From assembly GCA_017381715.1 (NCBI GenBank), contig JAFOBR010000006.1:1-32717 (forward strand): a stretch of DNA of 32,717 nt. The letters are read 5' to 3'. Below the pieces are notes generated by a model that searched no databases, was not told the DNA's origin, and saw only the letters and a program-made list of their open reading frames with translations. The DNA comes from Clostridia bacterium (lineage in GTDB: Bacteria; Bacillota; Clostridia; Oscillospirales; CAG-382). Both the position numbers and the translations under genes were made by a program. Below, piece by piece: positions 15,501 to 23,458 of this stretch (its first letter is position 1; the number at the start of each line of letters is the position of its first letter).

Positions 15501-17440
15501 TACAAAACGGGGAAGGCACCTTCCAAGAAAACGTGGCAATCGGTTCCGATTTCGGCTTGCTGTATATAGACGGCACTCCGTTTTACGGCGGAGAATACAC
15601 CTTTGGAGGAAAGCACCGTCTGGAGTGTGTTATGCCATTCGGAATAATTTATAACTTTGATTTTTATTTGATCCCCGCACTGACCGGCATTTCCGTTTCC
15701 GGCGGAGACAGAGAACTTAATCTTGGCGAAAGCAGACACATACTTGTGGAATATCTCCCTGCCGGTGCTTCTGCCGTACCCGCCGAATTCTTTGTAGAAG
15801 GAACCAGCGTCGTTGTTGATACAAACGGACTTATGACAGCCGTTGAAGAGGGCGTTTCCGTAATCACTGTAAAAGCGGGTGGATTTTACGCATCCGTAAC
15901 AGTAAACGTTGTAAAGCTTGCCCTTGATTTTACAGATGAACGTTTTGTTTACGATGATGTTACCCGTACTGTACGTGTTCCCGCAGGAATTGACCTTAAG
16001 GAATTTACAAATACCGTTATAAACAAAGATATCCGTTTCCGTGTTTTAAATGAAGACGGCACAGTCCTGGAGGATAACGAAAATATCCGTACGGGCGACG
16101 TTATAAACTTTGTTTCGGATACGGGTGAAAGTGTGGGTAACGTTACGCTTATCGTTGTGGGTGATACGGATTGCGACGGTATGTTGACAGCTTCCGATAT
16201 CCGTATTCTTGCCCAAGGTATAGAAGGCGAAAATATCAGTCTTCACGCTTTTTATGCAGGCGATTGCGAAAAAGACGGCGTTTTGGACGATAATGATACC
16301 CGTCGCCTCCTTGCGTTGTTAAGTGAGCTTTCGTCAACACTTCCTTCGCCCGAAAATTCCTTGAAGGTTACCGCTTCTATGCCTGCCAATCTGCATCCCG
16401 ACAGTGAATTTTCCGTGGTATTGTATGTGGATGGCGGAATAGGAATTGATTCCGTTTTCGGAACCCTTGCCTTTGACAGTAATCGACTTGAACTCTTGTA
16501 CGTCGCAGGCTTGGATTACGAGGTGGAGCATATCGCGGGAGAGGGTAATATAACCTTTGCCGCTTACGAAAAAAACAGTATTCCCTCTAACCGTATTATT
16601 AAATCCTTTGCCGCGGTGCGATTCCGTGTAAAGGCGGAAATAAATCTTGAGGATATGGAACTCACCTTGCGGGATTGCGGCGTTACTTCTGTGGAAAGAG
16701 TTGTTACTTCAGAAACGGTTACAAAAGTTTCGGCCGTTAAAAGGCGCACCTCTGCGGATTTCTCTATAAGAATAAACAATGCGGAATACTTCGTTTTTAA
16801 TCCTACCATACGCAATTATTCGGTTACCGTACCCTATGATGCGGTAAACCTTGATATTGAGTTTGATTACCCCGACGGTGGTATTATCGTGCTTTCCGAT
16901 ACGGTTATACCGGAAAGCGATGAGCTTACCGTAAATATCAAGTATACTTCTCCCGCAGGAGTATCCACTAATTACAAAATACAGGTTATTCGAAGGGAGC
17001 AGGAGCTGTTGAACGGCGATCCGTTTCTTGAATCCATAACCGTTTCCTGCGGAGAACTTACACCTGAATTCGTTTCCGAGCGTCTTAAATACAGATTGGT
17101 GTTATCTTATGAAATGCCCACACCAGAGTTTTCTTTTGTTGCAAGAAACGAAAACACTACCGTTACATTAGAAGCTCCGGATATGTTTAAGGTGGGCAGT
17201 ACGGATATACTCGTTCACTGTGTTGCGCAGGACGGCACCGCCGTAACATATACAATTACGGTGGAACGCAAAGCGAAAGTTATAACGGAACCTTCCGTAA
17301 ACAGCGAAACGGACGGCAATTCCGGCGGAAACGCTATAACCGTATTCGCAATTTCGGCGGTTTCTGTTGCCGCAATAATAGCAGTGATAATTTTTGTCAT
17401 ATATCGAAAGGAAAAAAATAATGTCCAAAAAGACCTCTAA
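12515..17440 (+). CDS. Giant membrane-anchored subtilisin-like serine protease (S8) with propeller, dockerin and cohesin-like domains
   Basis: A 1641-residue secreted protease. A signal peptide (about 1-34) and an I9-like prodomain (about 40-110) precede the S8 catalytic domain (about 115-360) with Asp131 (VLDTG), His166 (GHGTAVAG), Asn247 (AAAGND) and Ser314 (SGTSLSS), so the catalytic set is complete. Then come Ig-like strands (370-550), a repeat-rich stretch resembling a beta-propeller (560-1040), a Big_2 Ig-like domain (1054-1134), a dockerin-like pair of calcium loops (about 1215-1272), a cohesin-like sandwich (1283-1407), two cadherin-like sandwich domains (1412-1495, 1502-1584) and a C-terminal membrane helix (1607-1630) with a basic tail. 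It should be displayed on the cell surface. ATG at 12515 with GGTGAA upstream. It overlaps the foldase gene by 20 bases. Middle domain boundaries are estimates. Confidence 0.9.
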   Translation: MFKRLFSFILSLCLLLAAASEGGFAGFTCFDSYAKENGAFSRYIVTFTHDADVDSLLEGYEYKRLSNSEKVYLVTADDISFLSRYTVSAEKELPRDLLDLSRDSGWMDMCAVGEAFKLSSDLSDIVIAVLDTGIERSHPEFKNVVITEGYDATIGKNGVYADTEGHGTAVAGIISVVAKGAKIYPVKVSSGGMVYSSALVEGIYNAVDNGADIINISLGGYSYSVSEQNAVNYAVSKGCIVIAAAGNDGADASLAGKYFYPASYDGVISVASVDKDGVPTHFSQYNDKITVAAPGADITVCHPIEGYTVSSGTSLSSAIVSGIAALAHSAAGELDGEQFKYLLMSVLGTKHSPYTGYGIINAEDIVKASVEPIITGIYKGAVLTEPTRIFFNKGNAKLNGKAFNSGDTVKEEGQHVFSLTFEDKTINISFTVKYGNLDYSVTENSIVFNEGFGYLDGLPYESGTAIPAGYHRFVIKNEFSSLSATVNIGGAGYIRGVENGETYSTAVAVTAYGAGTFAVNGTEFFGTKVLSDGEYTVTVTDNSGALVYSCSFAVKTETKIHTGFGYENVIFADREQGFLLAADNSSFGFRVYDISNLSAPLRTFKTSEKVVGFEVDDKLLYVILEGGVYSTSRASLKDSLAPSLEKEEGYIPFGGFTFEQNTLLFGGRKVLTTPYGNILDVNDDVVFTSMGCVDILSGRLIYAFCDTALSVTDGYILFENIGLVEFSDIDQIAFGGEASEIGYSALFNDYTTFACLNIKPEQTAFDSSSGKIFMLSGGVVHYTDSAFISSGRLSFTDIPLYITAGGGAVAVFFEDNCCIVDSNTLEIISYYDIPCPEKAVISYNGLAAFKQNELIFVSESGVSRVSDISVSDIAVAFEKVFVANSQGIGIFDITGKYLGSIGSGDTEKVYTDGVYITSRDTVYLVADGKEYARIPFEIRAVMNGLVFTARGVYTPEGELVSDYAFEGIFADGYCITASGACITVHGASFAGTIPQIQNGEGTFQENVAIGSDFGLLYIDGTPFYGGEYTFGGKHRLECVMPFGIIYNFDFYLIPALTGISVSGGDRELNLGESRHILVEYLPAGASAVPAEFFVEGTSVVVDTNGLMTAVEEGVSVITVKAGGFYASVTVNVVKLALDFTDERFVYDDVTRTVRVPAGIDLKEFTNTVINKDIRFRVLNEDGTVLEDNENIRTGDVINFVSDTGESVGNVTLIVVGDTDCDGMLTASDIRILAQGIEGENISLHAFYAGDCEKDGVLDDNDTRRLLALLSELSSTLPSPENSLKVTASMPANLHPDSEFSVVLYVDGGIGIDSVFGTLAFDSNRLELLYVAGLDYEVEHIAGEGNITFAAYEKNSIPSNRIIKSFAAVRFRVKAEINLEDMELTLRDCGVTSVERVVTSETVTKVSAVKRRTSADFSIRINNAEYFVFNPTIRNYSVTVPYDAVNLDIEFDYPDGGIIVLSDTVIPESDELTVNIKYTSPAGVSTNYKIQVIRREQELLNGDPFLESITVSCGELTPEFVSERLKYRLVLSYEMPTPEFSFVARNENTTVTLEAPDMFKVGSTDILVHCVAQDGTAVTYTITVERKAKVITEPSVNSETDGNSGGNAITVFAISAVSVAAIIAVIIFVIYRKEKNNVQKDL

Positions 17441-18881
17441 AAGCTCCTACATGGCGGAGCGGAGAAAAAACAAAATACTCGAACAGCAAAGAATCAAAAG
17501 ACGTAACGCATTTTTCAAAAAGGGCGGTATAGTGCTTGCGTGTATAGTGGCTGTTACGCTTTGCGCGGTTTTATGCGTTCAGTTAGTGCTTAATTCAGGC
17601 GTGTTTTTAAAGAAAACCGTTATGGAGAGTGAAAACTATACCGTTACCGCAGGTATGATGAGCTATTATATTTACGAGCAGAATCATTCCTTTGCCAAAT
17701 ATTACGGCGCTTCCTTATCGAACATCTATAACCCCGATGAATCCTTGAAAAAACAGGATTATTCGGATGGAAAAAGCTTTTTCCGGTTTTTTGCGGATAC
17801 GGCTTATAATAACGTGATCAACTATCTGTATTTTTGCGAATCCGCTTTGGCAGAAGGTTTTGATCTTTCCGATGAAACGAAAGATGCCCTTAAAGAACGC
17901 GCTTACTCTCTTGATCCCGATGAATACGGCAGAGGTCTTTCCTCCGAGGATATTTACAACGCCATCTATTTAAGCGTGCTTGCCGCCGAATATTCCTCAA
18001 ATCTCTATAACAAGCTGGCTCCGAGTGCAGAGGAGATGGAAGAATACAAGGATAAGAGCCCTATATTCTGCCAGAACGTAGATTATCTTATGTACACCGT
18101 GTCTTATGCAAAGGACGATAAGGCTGCAAAAGAAAAGGCAGAAAAAGGCGCAAACGAAATCGCTCTTTCCAAAAACAAGGATGAGTTTAAAAATGCAGTT
18201 TTGAAGTATCTTACCGACGGCAAGGTTACTTCTATCGATAAAGCTGATGCCGCAACCCAAAAGGTTGTAAACGGCGTGGAATATATCAACGCTTCTTACG
18301 CAAACGATGATGCGGGCAACTGGCTCTTTAAGAAAGCTCAGGTGGGCGAAACCAGAGTGATAGAGGACACCACCAAAAACTGCTATTACGTGTTTATGCT
18401 TACTACAGCGCCTTTTATCGATACTCAGAAAACCGTTGATGTACGCCATATTCTTGTTTCTTTTGATAGCTTCGAAAGCAAAGAGCAGGCAAAAGCAGAG
18501 GCAGAGCGTATATATCAGCTTTTCAAGGACGGAAAGGGCACAGAGCAGGATTTTGCAGTACTTGCTTCCCGCTATTCCGAAGATGAAGGCTCTTTTGCCG
18601 TAGGCGGTCTGTACGAAAGGATCCGCAAAGGCGAAATGGTTACGGAATACGATAACTGGTGCTTTGATGAATCCAGAAAGCACGGTGACACCGGTATCAT
18701 CTCCACCTCCTTCGGATACCATATAATGTTCTTCTGCGAGGATAATATTTCCAACTGGCAGATAAATTACTTTAACACCGCTACGGACGAAGCCGCAAGC
18801 GAAGTGTTGGCTGAAATGCAGAAAAATCATACCATCAACGCAGATATAAACAAGATTTACGCAATCCCCGAAGTTAAATAA
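17421..18881 (+). CDS. Membrane-anchored PpiC/PrsA-type peptidyl-prolyl isomerase
   Basis: A 486-residue extracytoplasmic foldase. The very basic N-terminus (residues 1-34) leads into one membrane helix (about 36-58). A SurA/PrsA-like helical region (65-335) follows, then a parvulin rotamase domain (about 339-455) with VDVRHILVSF, SEDEGSFAVGGL and FGYHIMFF motifs. Such proteins help secreted proteins fold after export. No lipobox is seen, so it is anchored by the helix rather than by lipid, unlike Bacillus PrsA. The frame opens at 17394, but ATG 17421 has AAAGGA eight bases before it. It overlaps the protease gene by 20 bases in another frame, implying translational coupling and suggesting that the protease is a main client. 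Confidence 0.92.
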   Translation: MSKKTSKSSYMAERRKNKILEQQRIKRRNAFFKKGGIVLACIVAVTLCAVLCVQLVLNSGVFLKKTVMESENYTVTAGMMSYYIYEQNHSFAKYYGASLSNIYNPDESLKKQDYSDGKSFFRFFADTAYNNVINYLYFCESALAEGFDLSDETKDALKERAYSLDPDEYGRGLSSEDIYNAIYLSVLAAEYSSNLYNKLAPSAEEMEEYKDKSPIFCQNVDYLMYTVSYAKDDKAAKEKAEKGANEIALSKNKDEFKNAVLKYLTDGKVTSIDKADAATQKVVNGVEYINASYANDDAGNWLFKKAQVGETRVIEDTTKNCYYVFMLTTAPFIDTQKTVDVRHILVSFDSFESKEQAKAEAERIYQLFKDGKGTEQDFAVLASRYSEDEGSFAVGGLYERIRKGEMVTEYDNWCFDESRKHGDTGIISTSFGYHIMFFCEDNISNWQINYFNTATDEAASEVLAEMQKNHTINADINKIYAIPEVK

Positions 18882-18902
18882 ATCATTACCTTATAAACAC
18901 AA

Positions 18903-18931
18903 AAAACTCCCGATCTTCATCGGGAGTTTTT
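18903..18931. terminator. Bidirectional terminator between foldase and GH3 genes
   Basis: AAAACTCCCGAT (18903-18914) pairs perfectly with ATCGGGAGTTTT (18919-18930) around a CTTC loop, with A and T tracts on either side. It serves the convergent genes. Confidence 0.93.
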
Positions 18932-18947
18932 GTATGCCATTATTCGC

Positions 18948-21623
18948 TTAATATATGGTAACCTTATGTACCTTTACTTTGTCGGTATCCGACATAAAGG
19001 TCATTTCGTTGTTGCCTTCCAAAAGGCTTATAAGACGGTATTCGGTAATTATCTTTCCGTCTGTACCGCCCACGGTATAAGTAGCGGCGTTATGCCATGT
19101 GATTATAAGCTGTATATCCGTCTGGGTAAGTGCGGGGGTGGTGGAAGAAAGCTCAACCGCAATTACGGCACGGCGTGCGTTGGGGGAATTGTAAACTGCC
19201 TTGTAATCCACAACCTCGGTAGTAAATACGGGTTCTTTACCTTCAACAAGGCTCTTGGGATCTTCTGTACCGTAGCCCTCACGCATTGCTTTAAAGGAAA
19301 GGCTGTCAAGTGCGTAGGTGCAAAGATGCTCTGCGCATATACCAAGCTGTGCTCTTGTAAGCTCACCGTTTTCAAGGCTTACAGCAAGGTTATCGTCTCT
19401 GGTTTCCGCATCGGAGCAAACCATATAAACGTCATTCTGAGCCTTTACCATAGCCTTAAGATTGGTTGTACAGCCCTTGCCGTCATCACCGGTTATCTTA
19501 GCCCACCAGTCGCTCATTACAAAGCCGTCAAAGCCGAAATCGTCACGCAGGATGCCGATGCACAGGTCTGCATTTCCTGCCGCCCATTCGCCGTTTACGG
19601 GGTTGTAGGAGGTCATTACGGCGCGTACGTTGCTTTCCGTTACCGCAATAAAGAAGGGGAACGCATAAATTTCTCTTACCGCGCGTTCAGATAAAACCGC
19701 GTCAACGTCGTGACGGGATTTTTCCTGGTTGTTTGCAAGGAAATGCTTGATAGTGGCGGAAACGCCTGCGTTATCAAGACCTCTGCAAACTGCGGCGCAC
19801 ATTTTACCTGCCAGCAGGGGATCTTCGGAGAAATATTCAAAGTTTCTTCCGCACATAGGATTACGGTGAATGTTGGTGCCGGGACCGAGCAAAATATCTA
19901 CAGCATAAGAAGCAAGCTCGTTACCGCAGTGAACGTACATAGCCTCTGTCAGCTCTGTGTTCCAGGTAGCGGCAATAGCAGTAGCATCGGGGTAGGAGAA
20001 GCACTTTGCATCGCTTACCATACGTATACCTGAAGGTCCGTCGGTACAGCACATAACGGGTATTTTCTTTTTGGAAAGATCCTTGGTAACGCCGCCGAAA
20101 GCTGCGCCGGTACCGGGAGTAACCTTGGGGCTGTTCATACCTTCACCGCGTACTATACAGCAAAGCTCCTTGTCTGTAAGCTGTGCAAGAAATTCGTGCA
20201 TAGACGCTTTGTTTTCTGCAACGTCAAAGAGCGTAATGCCATTATCGCCGGTGTAGGGAAGCTCGGGCAGGGAAGGAAGTACGAACTTTTGCTGTCTTGT
20301 AGGCACGTCTTCATAAGCAACAGTGCCGCCTTCATTGTAAAAACGTGTGAATTCACGTACGGGAGCCAGAGCGGAAACACACTGCTTCAAAACCTTGGTT
20401 TCTTCAAGGGAGTTTTTGAATACTTCGGTGGTGTTAAGGGAAGAATCACCGATAGAGTATACGTATTCACCCTTTTCAAGAACGTAGCAGAAACGGTTGC
20501 CGGTCTTGCCGCTGTCATCATAAGAAGCGATAACACGCTCGGGTACGGAAATAACACCGTTACAGCTTTCACCGGGTGCAAGAAGCGGAGTTTTATAAAA
20601 ACCGCAAAGAATGCTTTCTGCTTTGCCCAAAACACCCTGAGGCTGCTTACAGTAGCACTGAACTACCTGCTTGCCGCTGAAATCACCGGTATTTTTTACG
20701 GTAAAGCTTAAGTTTACAACACCGTTTTCTGCTTTCGCATCGGCATAGCTTATTTCAAATTGGGTATAAGACAAGCCGAATCCGAAGGGGTACGCAATAT
20801 CCTGCTTTGCAAAGGTGTTGAAATAGCGGTAGCCAACGTAAATATCCTCTTGGTAGAGATTGAATTCGGTGCCTCCGTAATTCTTTGTTGAAGGAATACT
20901 TTCGGGAGAAATTGCAATGGTATCGGGCAGCTTTCCGCTGGGGGATATCTTGCCGCAGATAACCTGCGCTGCCGCCTTACCGCCCATCATACCTGCCTGC
21001 CAGAGGTAGAGTACGCTGTCGATATCAAATTTCTTTACCCAAGACATATCCATAACACCGCATACGTTAAGTAAAACGCATACTTTGGAGAAGTTACGGC
21101 GTATAATAGAAATGTTGTTTTCTTCGGTTTCGGAAAGGAAGTAGCTTCCCCGTACGGGCGCACAGTCCTTGTCTTCGCCTGCGGTGCGGGCTATAATAAC
21201 AATAGCGGTATCGCACCGCTGTGCAGCGGCGGTAACAAACGCTTCGGTTAATTCAGGTTCTTTCTGGGACCAAGGATGTGTCCAGCCGTTATCGGGGTCA
21301 TAAGGATTTTCTTTAACAAATTCATCGTAAAGCGCTTCGGTCTCTGCATCAAGAGAAACTCCTTCTTCTTTAAGAGAATCCGCAATATTCGTAACGTAAG
21401 GGGGAGCAACTCTGCCGCCGCTTCCGGTACCGGAAACAAAATAATCCTTTTGCATTCTGCCAAACAGACAAACCTTTTCGTTTTCCTTTAGAGGAAGACA
21501 GTTTTCTTTGTTTTCCAGCATTACTACGGCTTCCGCTGCACACTGAAGTGCTTCGGGCACGGATTGCTCGTATGTGTATTTTTTTGCGCCGGTAAGATAT
21601 TCAAACGCATTTTTGATATTCAT
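18948..21623 (-). CDS. Glycoside hydrolase family 3 beta-glucosidase, circularly permuted
   Basis: An 891-residue enzyme hydrolysing terminal beta-linked sugars, probably from oligosaccharides in the cytoplasm as no signal peptide is present. The domain order is reversed from most GH3 proteins: the alpha/beta sandwich comes first (about 48-240), then a fibronectin-III-like domain (about 335-410), then the TIM barrel (about 460-760) with the KHF motif (626-628) and the nucleophile Asp705 in MSDWW. A C-terminal beta-rich region of about 130 residues follows. I recall this reversed order from beta-glucosidases of Ruminococcus and Butyrivibrio. ATG at 21623 is preferred over the frame's opening GTG at 21635, because that GTG is part of the GAGGTGAT ribosome site. 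Substrate (glucose versus xylose or N-acetylglucosamine) is not decided. Confidence 0.93.
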   Translation of the reverse strand: MNIKNAFEYLTGAKKYTYEQSVPEALQCAAEAVVMLENKENCLPLKENEKVCLFGRMQKDYFVSGTGSGGRVAPPYVTNIADSLKEEGVSLDAETEALYDEFVKENPYDPDNGWTHPWSQKEPELTEAFVTAAAQRCDTAIVIIARTAGEDKDCAPVRGSYFLSETEENNISIIRRNFSKVCVLLNVCGVMDMSWVKKFDIDSVLYLWQAGMMGGKAAAQVICGKISPSGKLPDTIAISPESIPSTKNYGGTEFNLYQEDIYVGYRYFNTFAKQDIAYPFGFGLSYTQFEISYADAKAENGVVNLSFTVKNTGDFSGKQVVQCYCKQPQGVLGKAESILCGFYKTPLLAPGESCNGVISVPERVIASYDDSGKTGNRFCYVLEKGEYVYSIGDSSLNTTEVFKNSLEETKVLKQCVSALAPVREFTRFYNEGGTVAYEDVPTRQQKFVLPSLPELPYTGDNGITLFDVAENKASMHEFLAQLTDKELCCIVRGEGMNSPKVTPGTGAAFGGVTKDLSKKKIPVMCCTDGPSGIRMVSDAKCFSYPDATAIAATWNTELTEAMYVHCGNELASYAVDILLGPGTNIHRNPMCGRNFEYFSEDPLLAGKMCAAVCRGLDNAGVSATIKHFLANNQEKSRHDVDAVLSERAVREIYAFPFFIAVTESNVRAVMTSYNPVNGEWAAGNADLCIGILRDDFGFDGFVMSDWWAKITGDDGKGCTTNLKAMVKAQNDVYMVCSDAETRDDNLAVSLENGELTRAQLGICAEHLCTYALDSLSFKAMREGYGTEDPKSLVEGKEPVFTTEVVDYKAVYNSPNARRAVIAVELSSTTPALTQTDIQLIITWHNAATYTVGGTDGKIITEYRLISLLEGNNEMTFMSDTDKVKVHKVTIY

Positions 21624-21647
21624 AAATACAATCACCTCTTGGGTTTG

Positions 21648-21676
21648 ATTTTACCATTTATTTTCAATATAGTCAA
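21648..21676 (-). promoter_or_regulatory. Sigma-A promoter of the GH3 gene
   Basis: On the minus strand, TTGACT (21671-21676), a 17-bp spacer, TAAAAT (21648-21653). I see no CRE-like catabolite operator around it. Confidence 0.8.
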
Positions 21677-21698
21677 TGCGAAAATTAAAAAATAATTA

Positions 21699-21727
21699 TT
21701 GATTTGTTATGTACATAGTGTTATTAT
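21699..21727 (+). promoter_or_regulatory. Sigma-A promoter of the hemolysin-III/thioesterase pair
   Basis: TTGATT (21699-21704), a 17-bp spacer, TATTAT (21722-21727). Transcription would begin near 21734, downstream of the in-frame ATG at 21709, which supports the later TTG start of the gene. Confidence 0.7.
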
Positions 21728-21756
21728 ATATATTACAACATTTCGGAGGTGCCCTT

Positions 21757-22425
21757 TTGCGAACGAAACTTTCAGACAGAATCCTTCCCACCTATACCAA
21801 GGGTGAGGAGATATTTAATATGGTGTCCCACATCGTCGGCGGAGCTTTTGCTATATTCGCTCTGGTTTCGGCAATACTTTTCTCGGCATTCAAGGGTAGT
21901 GTATACGGAGTTGTAACCTCTTCCGTATACGGTGCTTCCATGATATTGCTTTATTGTATGTCCAGTATTTATCACGGTTTAAGACCGGGTATAGCCAAAA
22001 AGGTACTGCAGGTATTGGATCACTGCACCATATATATGCTTATAGCAGGAACCTATACACCTATTTTGCTGTGCGCCCTCCGTCCCGCATATCCCGTTAT
22101 CGCATGGGTGGTTTTCGGTATTGAATGGGGCTGTGCCGCTTTGGCGATCACGCTTACTGCCATAGATCTTAAGCAATACCGTGTTTTTTCTATGATATGC
22201 TATGTAATGATGGGCTGGGCAATAATTTTTGCCGTGGTTCCCACTATAGAAGTGCTTACCGTGCCCGGATTTTTATACGTGCTGGGCGGCGGAATTCTGT
22301 ATACCATAGGTGCCATTCTTTATGGATTGGGTAAAAAACGCAGATATATGCACAACGCATTCCATGTGTTTGTTATCGGAGGAAGCGTGCTTCAGTATCT
22401 GGGAATTGTTTTATATGCGCTTTAA
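21757..22425 (+). CDS. Hemolysin III / PAQR family membrane protein
   Basis: A 222-residue seven-helix membrane protein. Family motifs seen are EEIFNMVSHIVGG near the start, SSIYHGL and DHCTIYMLIAGTYTP in the middle, and HNAFHVFVIGG near the end; their histidines match the zinc-binding site of PAQR proteins. The family was named for a hemolytic effect in heterologous tests; its normal role is thought to concern membrane lipid homeostasis. An in-frame ATG exists at 21709, but it lies within the promoter. The TTG at 21757, six bases after GGAGGT (21745-21750), fits both transcription and translation signals. It is followed 12 bases later by a thioesterase gene. Confidence 0.91.
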   Translation: MRTKLSDRILPTYTKGEEIFNMVSHIVGGAFAIFALVSAILFSAFKGSVYGVVTSSVYGASMILLYCMSSIYHGLRPGIAKKVLQVLDHCTIYMLIAGTYTPILLCALRPAYPVIAWVVFGIEWGCAALAITLTAIDLKQYRVFSMICYVMMGWAIIFAVVPTIEVLTVPGFLYVLGGGILYTIGAILYGLGKKRRYMHNAFHVFVIGGSVLQYLGIVLYAL

Positions 22426-22437
22426 AGGAGTAAGGAT

Positions 22438-22812
22438 ATGTTAAAAACAGGTTTGAAAAACAGCGTAGACATTATTGTAACAGATGATCTTTCCGCAAAG
22501 AATATGGGTAGCGGCAGTCTTTGTGTGCTTGCCACACCCGCACTTATTGCAGGTATGGAAAATGTGTGTATGAATTGTGTCCGTCCTTTTCTTGAAGATG
22601 GCTTTACCACCGTGGGAACAAAAGTAAATATCGACCATCTCGCCGCAACCCCTTTGGGTGATACGGTTACATACAGCTGTGAGCTTATAGAAATAGACAG
22701 ACGCCGTTTGGTTTTTACCGTTCAGGCATTTGACAGTAAAGGAAAAACAGGGGAAGGCATCCACGAAAGATTTATTGTCGATGCTGAACGTTTTATGTCC
22801 AAGCTTAAGTAA
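22438..22812 (+). CDS. Hotdog-fold thioesterase, FlK (fluoroacetyl-CoA thioesterase)-like
   Basis: A 124-residue hotdog thioesterase. The catalytic residues of fluoroacetyl-CoA thioesterase FlK (Thr42, Glu50, His76) have counterparts with identical spacing: Thr33, Glu41 and His67, in the TPALIAGME and DHLAATPLGDTV motifs. Family members hydrolyse small acyl-CoA thioesters. A natural fluoroacetate role is unlikely, and the substrate is unknown. ATG at 22438 with AAAGGAG upstream. It is probably co-transcribed with the hemolysin III gene. No terminator is clear after it. Confidence 0.88.
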   Translation: MLKTGLKNSVDIIVTDDLSAKNMGSGSLCVLATPALIAGMENVCMNCVRPFLEDGFTTVGTKVNIDHLAATPLGDTVTYSCELIEIDRRRLVFTVQAFDSKGKTGEGIHERFIVDAERFMSKLK

Positions 22813-22859
22813 GTAAAGTTTAACAAATCTTTCCGTTAATAGTTTGTACAAAATTACCC

Positions 22860-22887
22860 TTGAAAATGTTAACATTTTTGCTATAAT
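22860..22887 (+). promoter_or_regulatory. Sigma-A promoter of carD with an internal palindrome
   Basis: TTGAAA (22860-22865), a 16-bp spacer, TATAAT (22882-22887). A perfect 16-bp palindrome, AAAATGTTAACATTTT (22863-22878), fills the spacer, a typical place for a repressor operator. Confidence 0.75.
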
Positions 22888-22932
22888 GATTTTAGGGTAT
22901 TTTGCAGAAAATCGGAAAGGATGTGGCGAACT

Positions 22933-23433
22933 TTGTTTTCAAAGGGCGAATATGTGGTTTATGCCGTTAACGGCATATGTCTTATAGAAGATATCGGGCC
23001 GATGCGAAATTCGGAAGAAGATGATAAAACTTATTATATTCTTCGTCCCAACAATAATCCCGCATCAGTTTTGTATGTCCCCGTGGATAATTCCATACTG
23101 TGCGGAAAAATGCGTAACGTGTTTTCCAAGGATGAATTCGATAATATATTGGCTCAGGCAAAGAATGAGCGAATGGATTGGATAGACGACCGCAAAAAAA
23201 GAATATCCTCTTTTAAAGAGATGCTTCTTCAAGGGGATATGAAAACGCTTATGCTTCTGGCGGATTGTATATACAGAAAAAGAAATCTGTTAAAGCAAAC
23301 AGGAAAACGTCTTTCCGATGCGGATGAGCATTTTTACAGAGCTGCGGAGCGTATCGTGCAGGAAGAGCTCGCCTGGGTACTGGGAGTTTCCCGTTTCGAC
23401 GCTTTGGAATATCTTAATACAGCTTTGTCATAA
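22933..23433 (+). CDS. CarD family transcriptional regulator (CdnL-like)
   Basis: A 166-residue RNA polymerase-binding protein. The N-terminal RID domain begins FSKGEYVVYAVNGICLIEDI, the classical CarD start that contacts the polymerase beta subunit. The C-terminal half (about 70-166) is helical and basic, like the DNA-minor-groove-binding part. CarD proteins stabilise open promoter complexes, especially at rRNA promoters. The frame has an ATG at 22921, but this lies within the GGAAAGGATG ribosome site; TTG at 22933 gives the expected MFSKG start with proper spacing. It is likely co-transcribed with the kinase gene 25 bases downstream. Confidence 0.93.
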   Translation: MFSKGEYVVYAVNGICLIEDIGPMRNSEEDDKTYYILRPNNNPASVLYVPVDNSILCGKMRNVFSKDEFDNILAQAKNERMDWIDDRKKRISSFKEMLLQGDMKTLMLLADCIYRKRNLLKQTGKRLSDADEHFYRAAERIVQEELAWVLGVSRFDALEYLNTALS

Positions 23434-23458
23434 CTTTTCCTTGAACGGAGGTTATTTT

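Noticed and set aside
21709..21756. An N-terminal extension of the hemolysin III protein from ATG 21709
   Set aside because: This ATG lies between the -35 and -10 boxes and lacks a ribosome site; TTG 21757 has a good GGAGGT site.
22438..22812. A fluoroacetate-resistance role for the thioesterase
   Set aside because: The catalytic residues match FlK, but nothing nearby makes or handles organofluorines; a general small acyl-CoA role is more likely.
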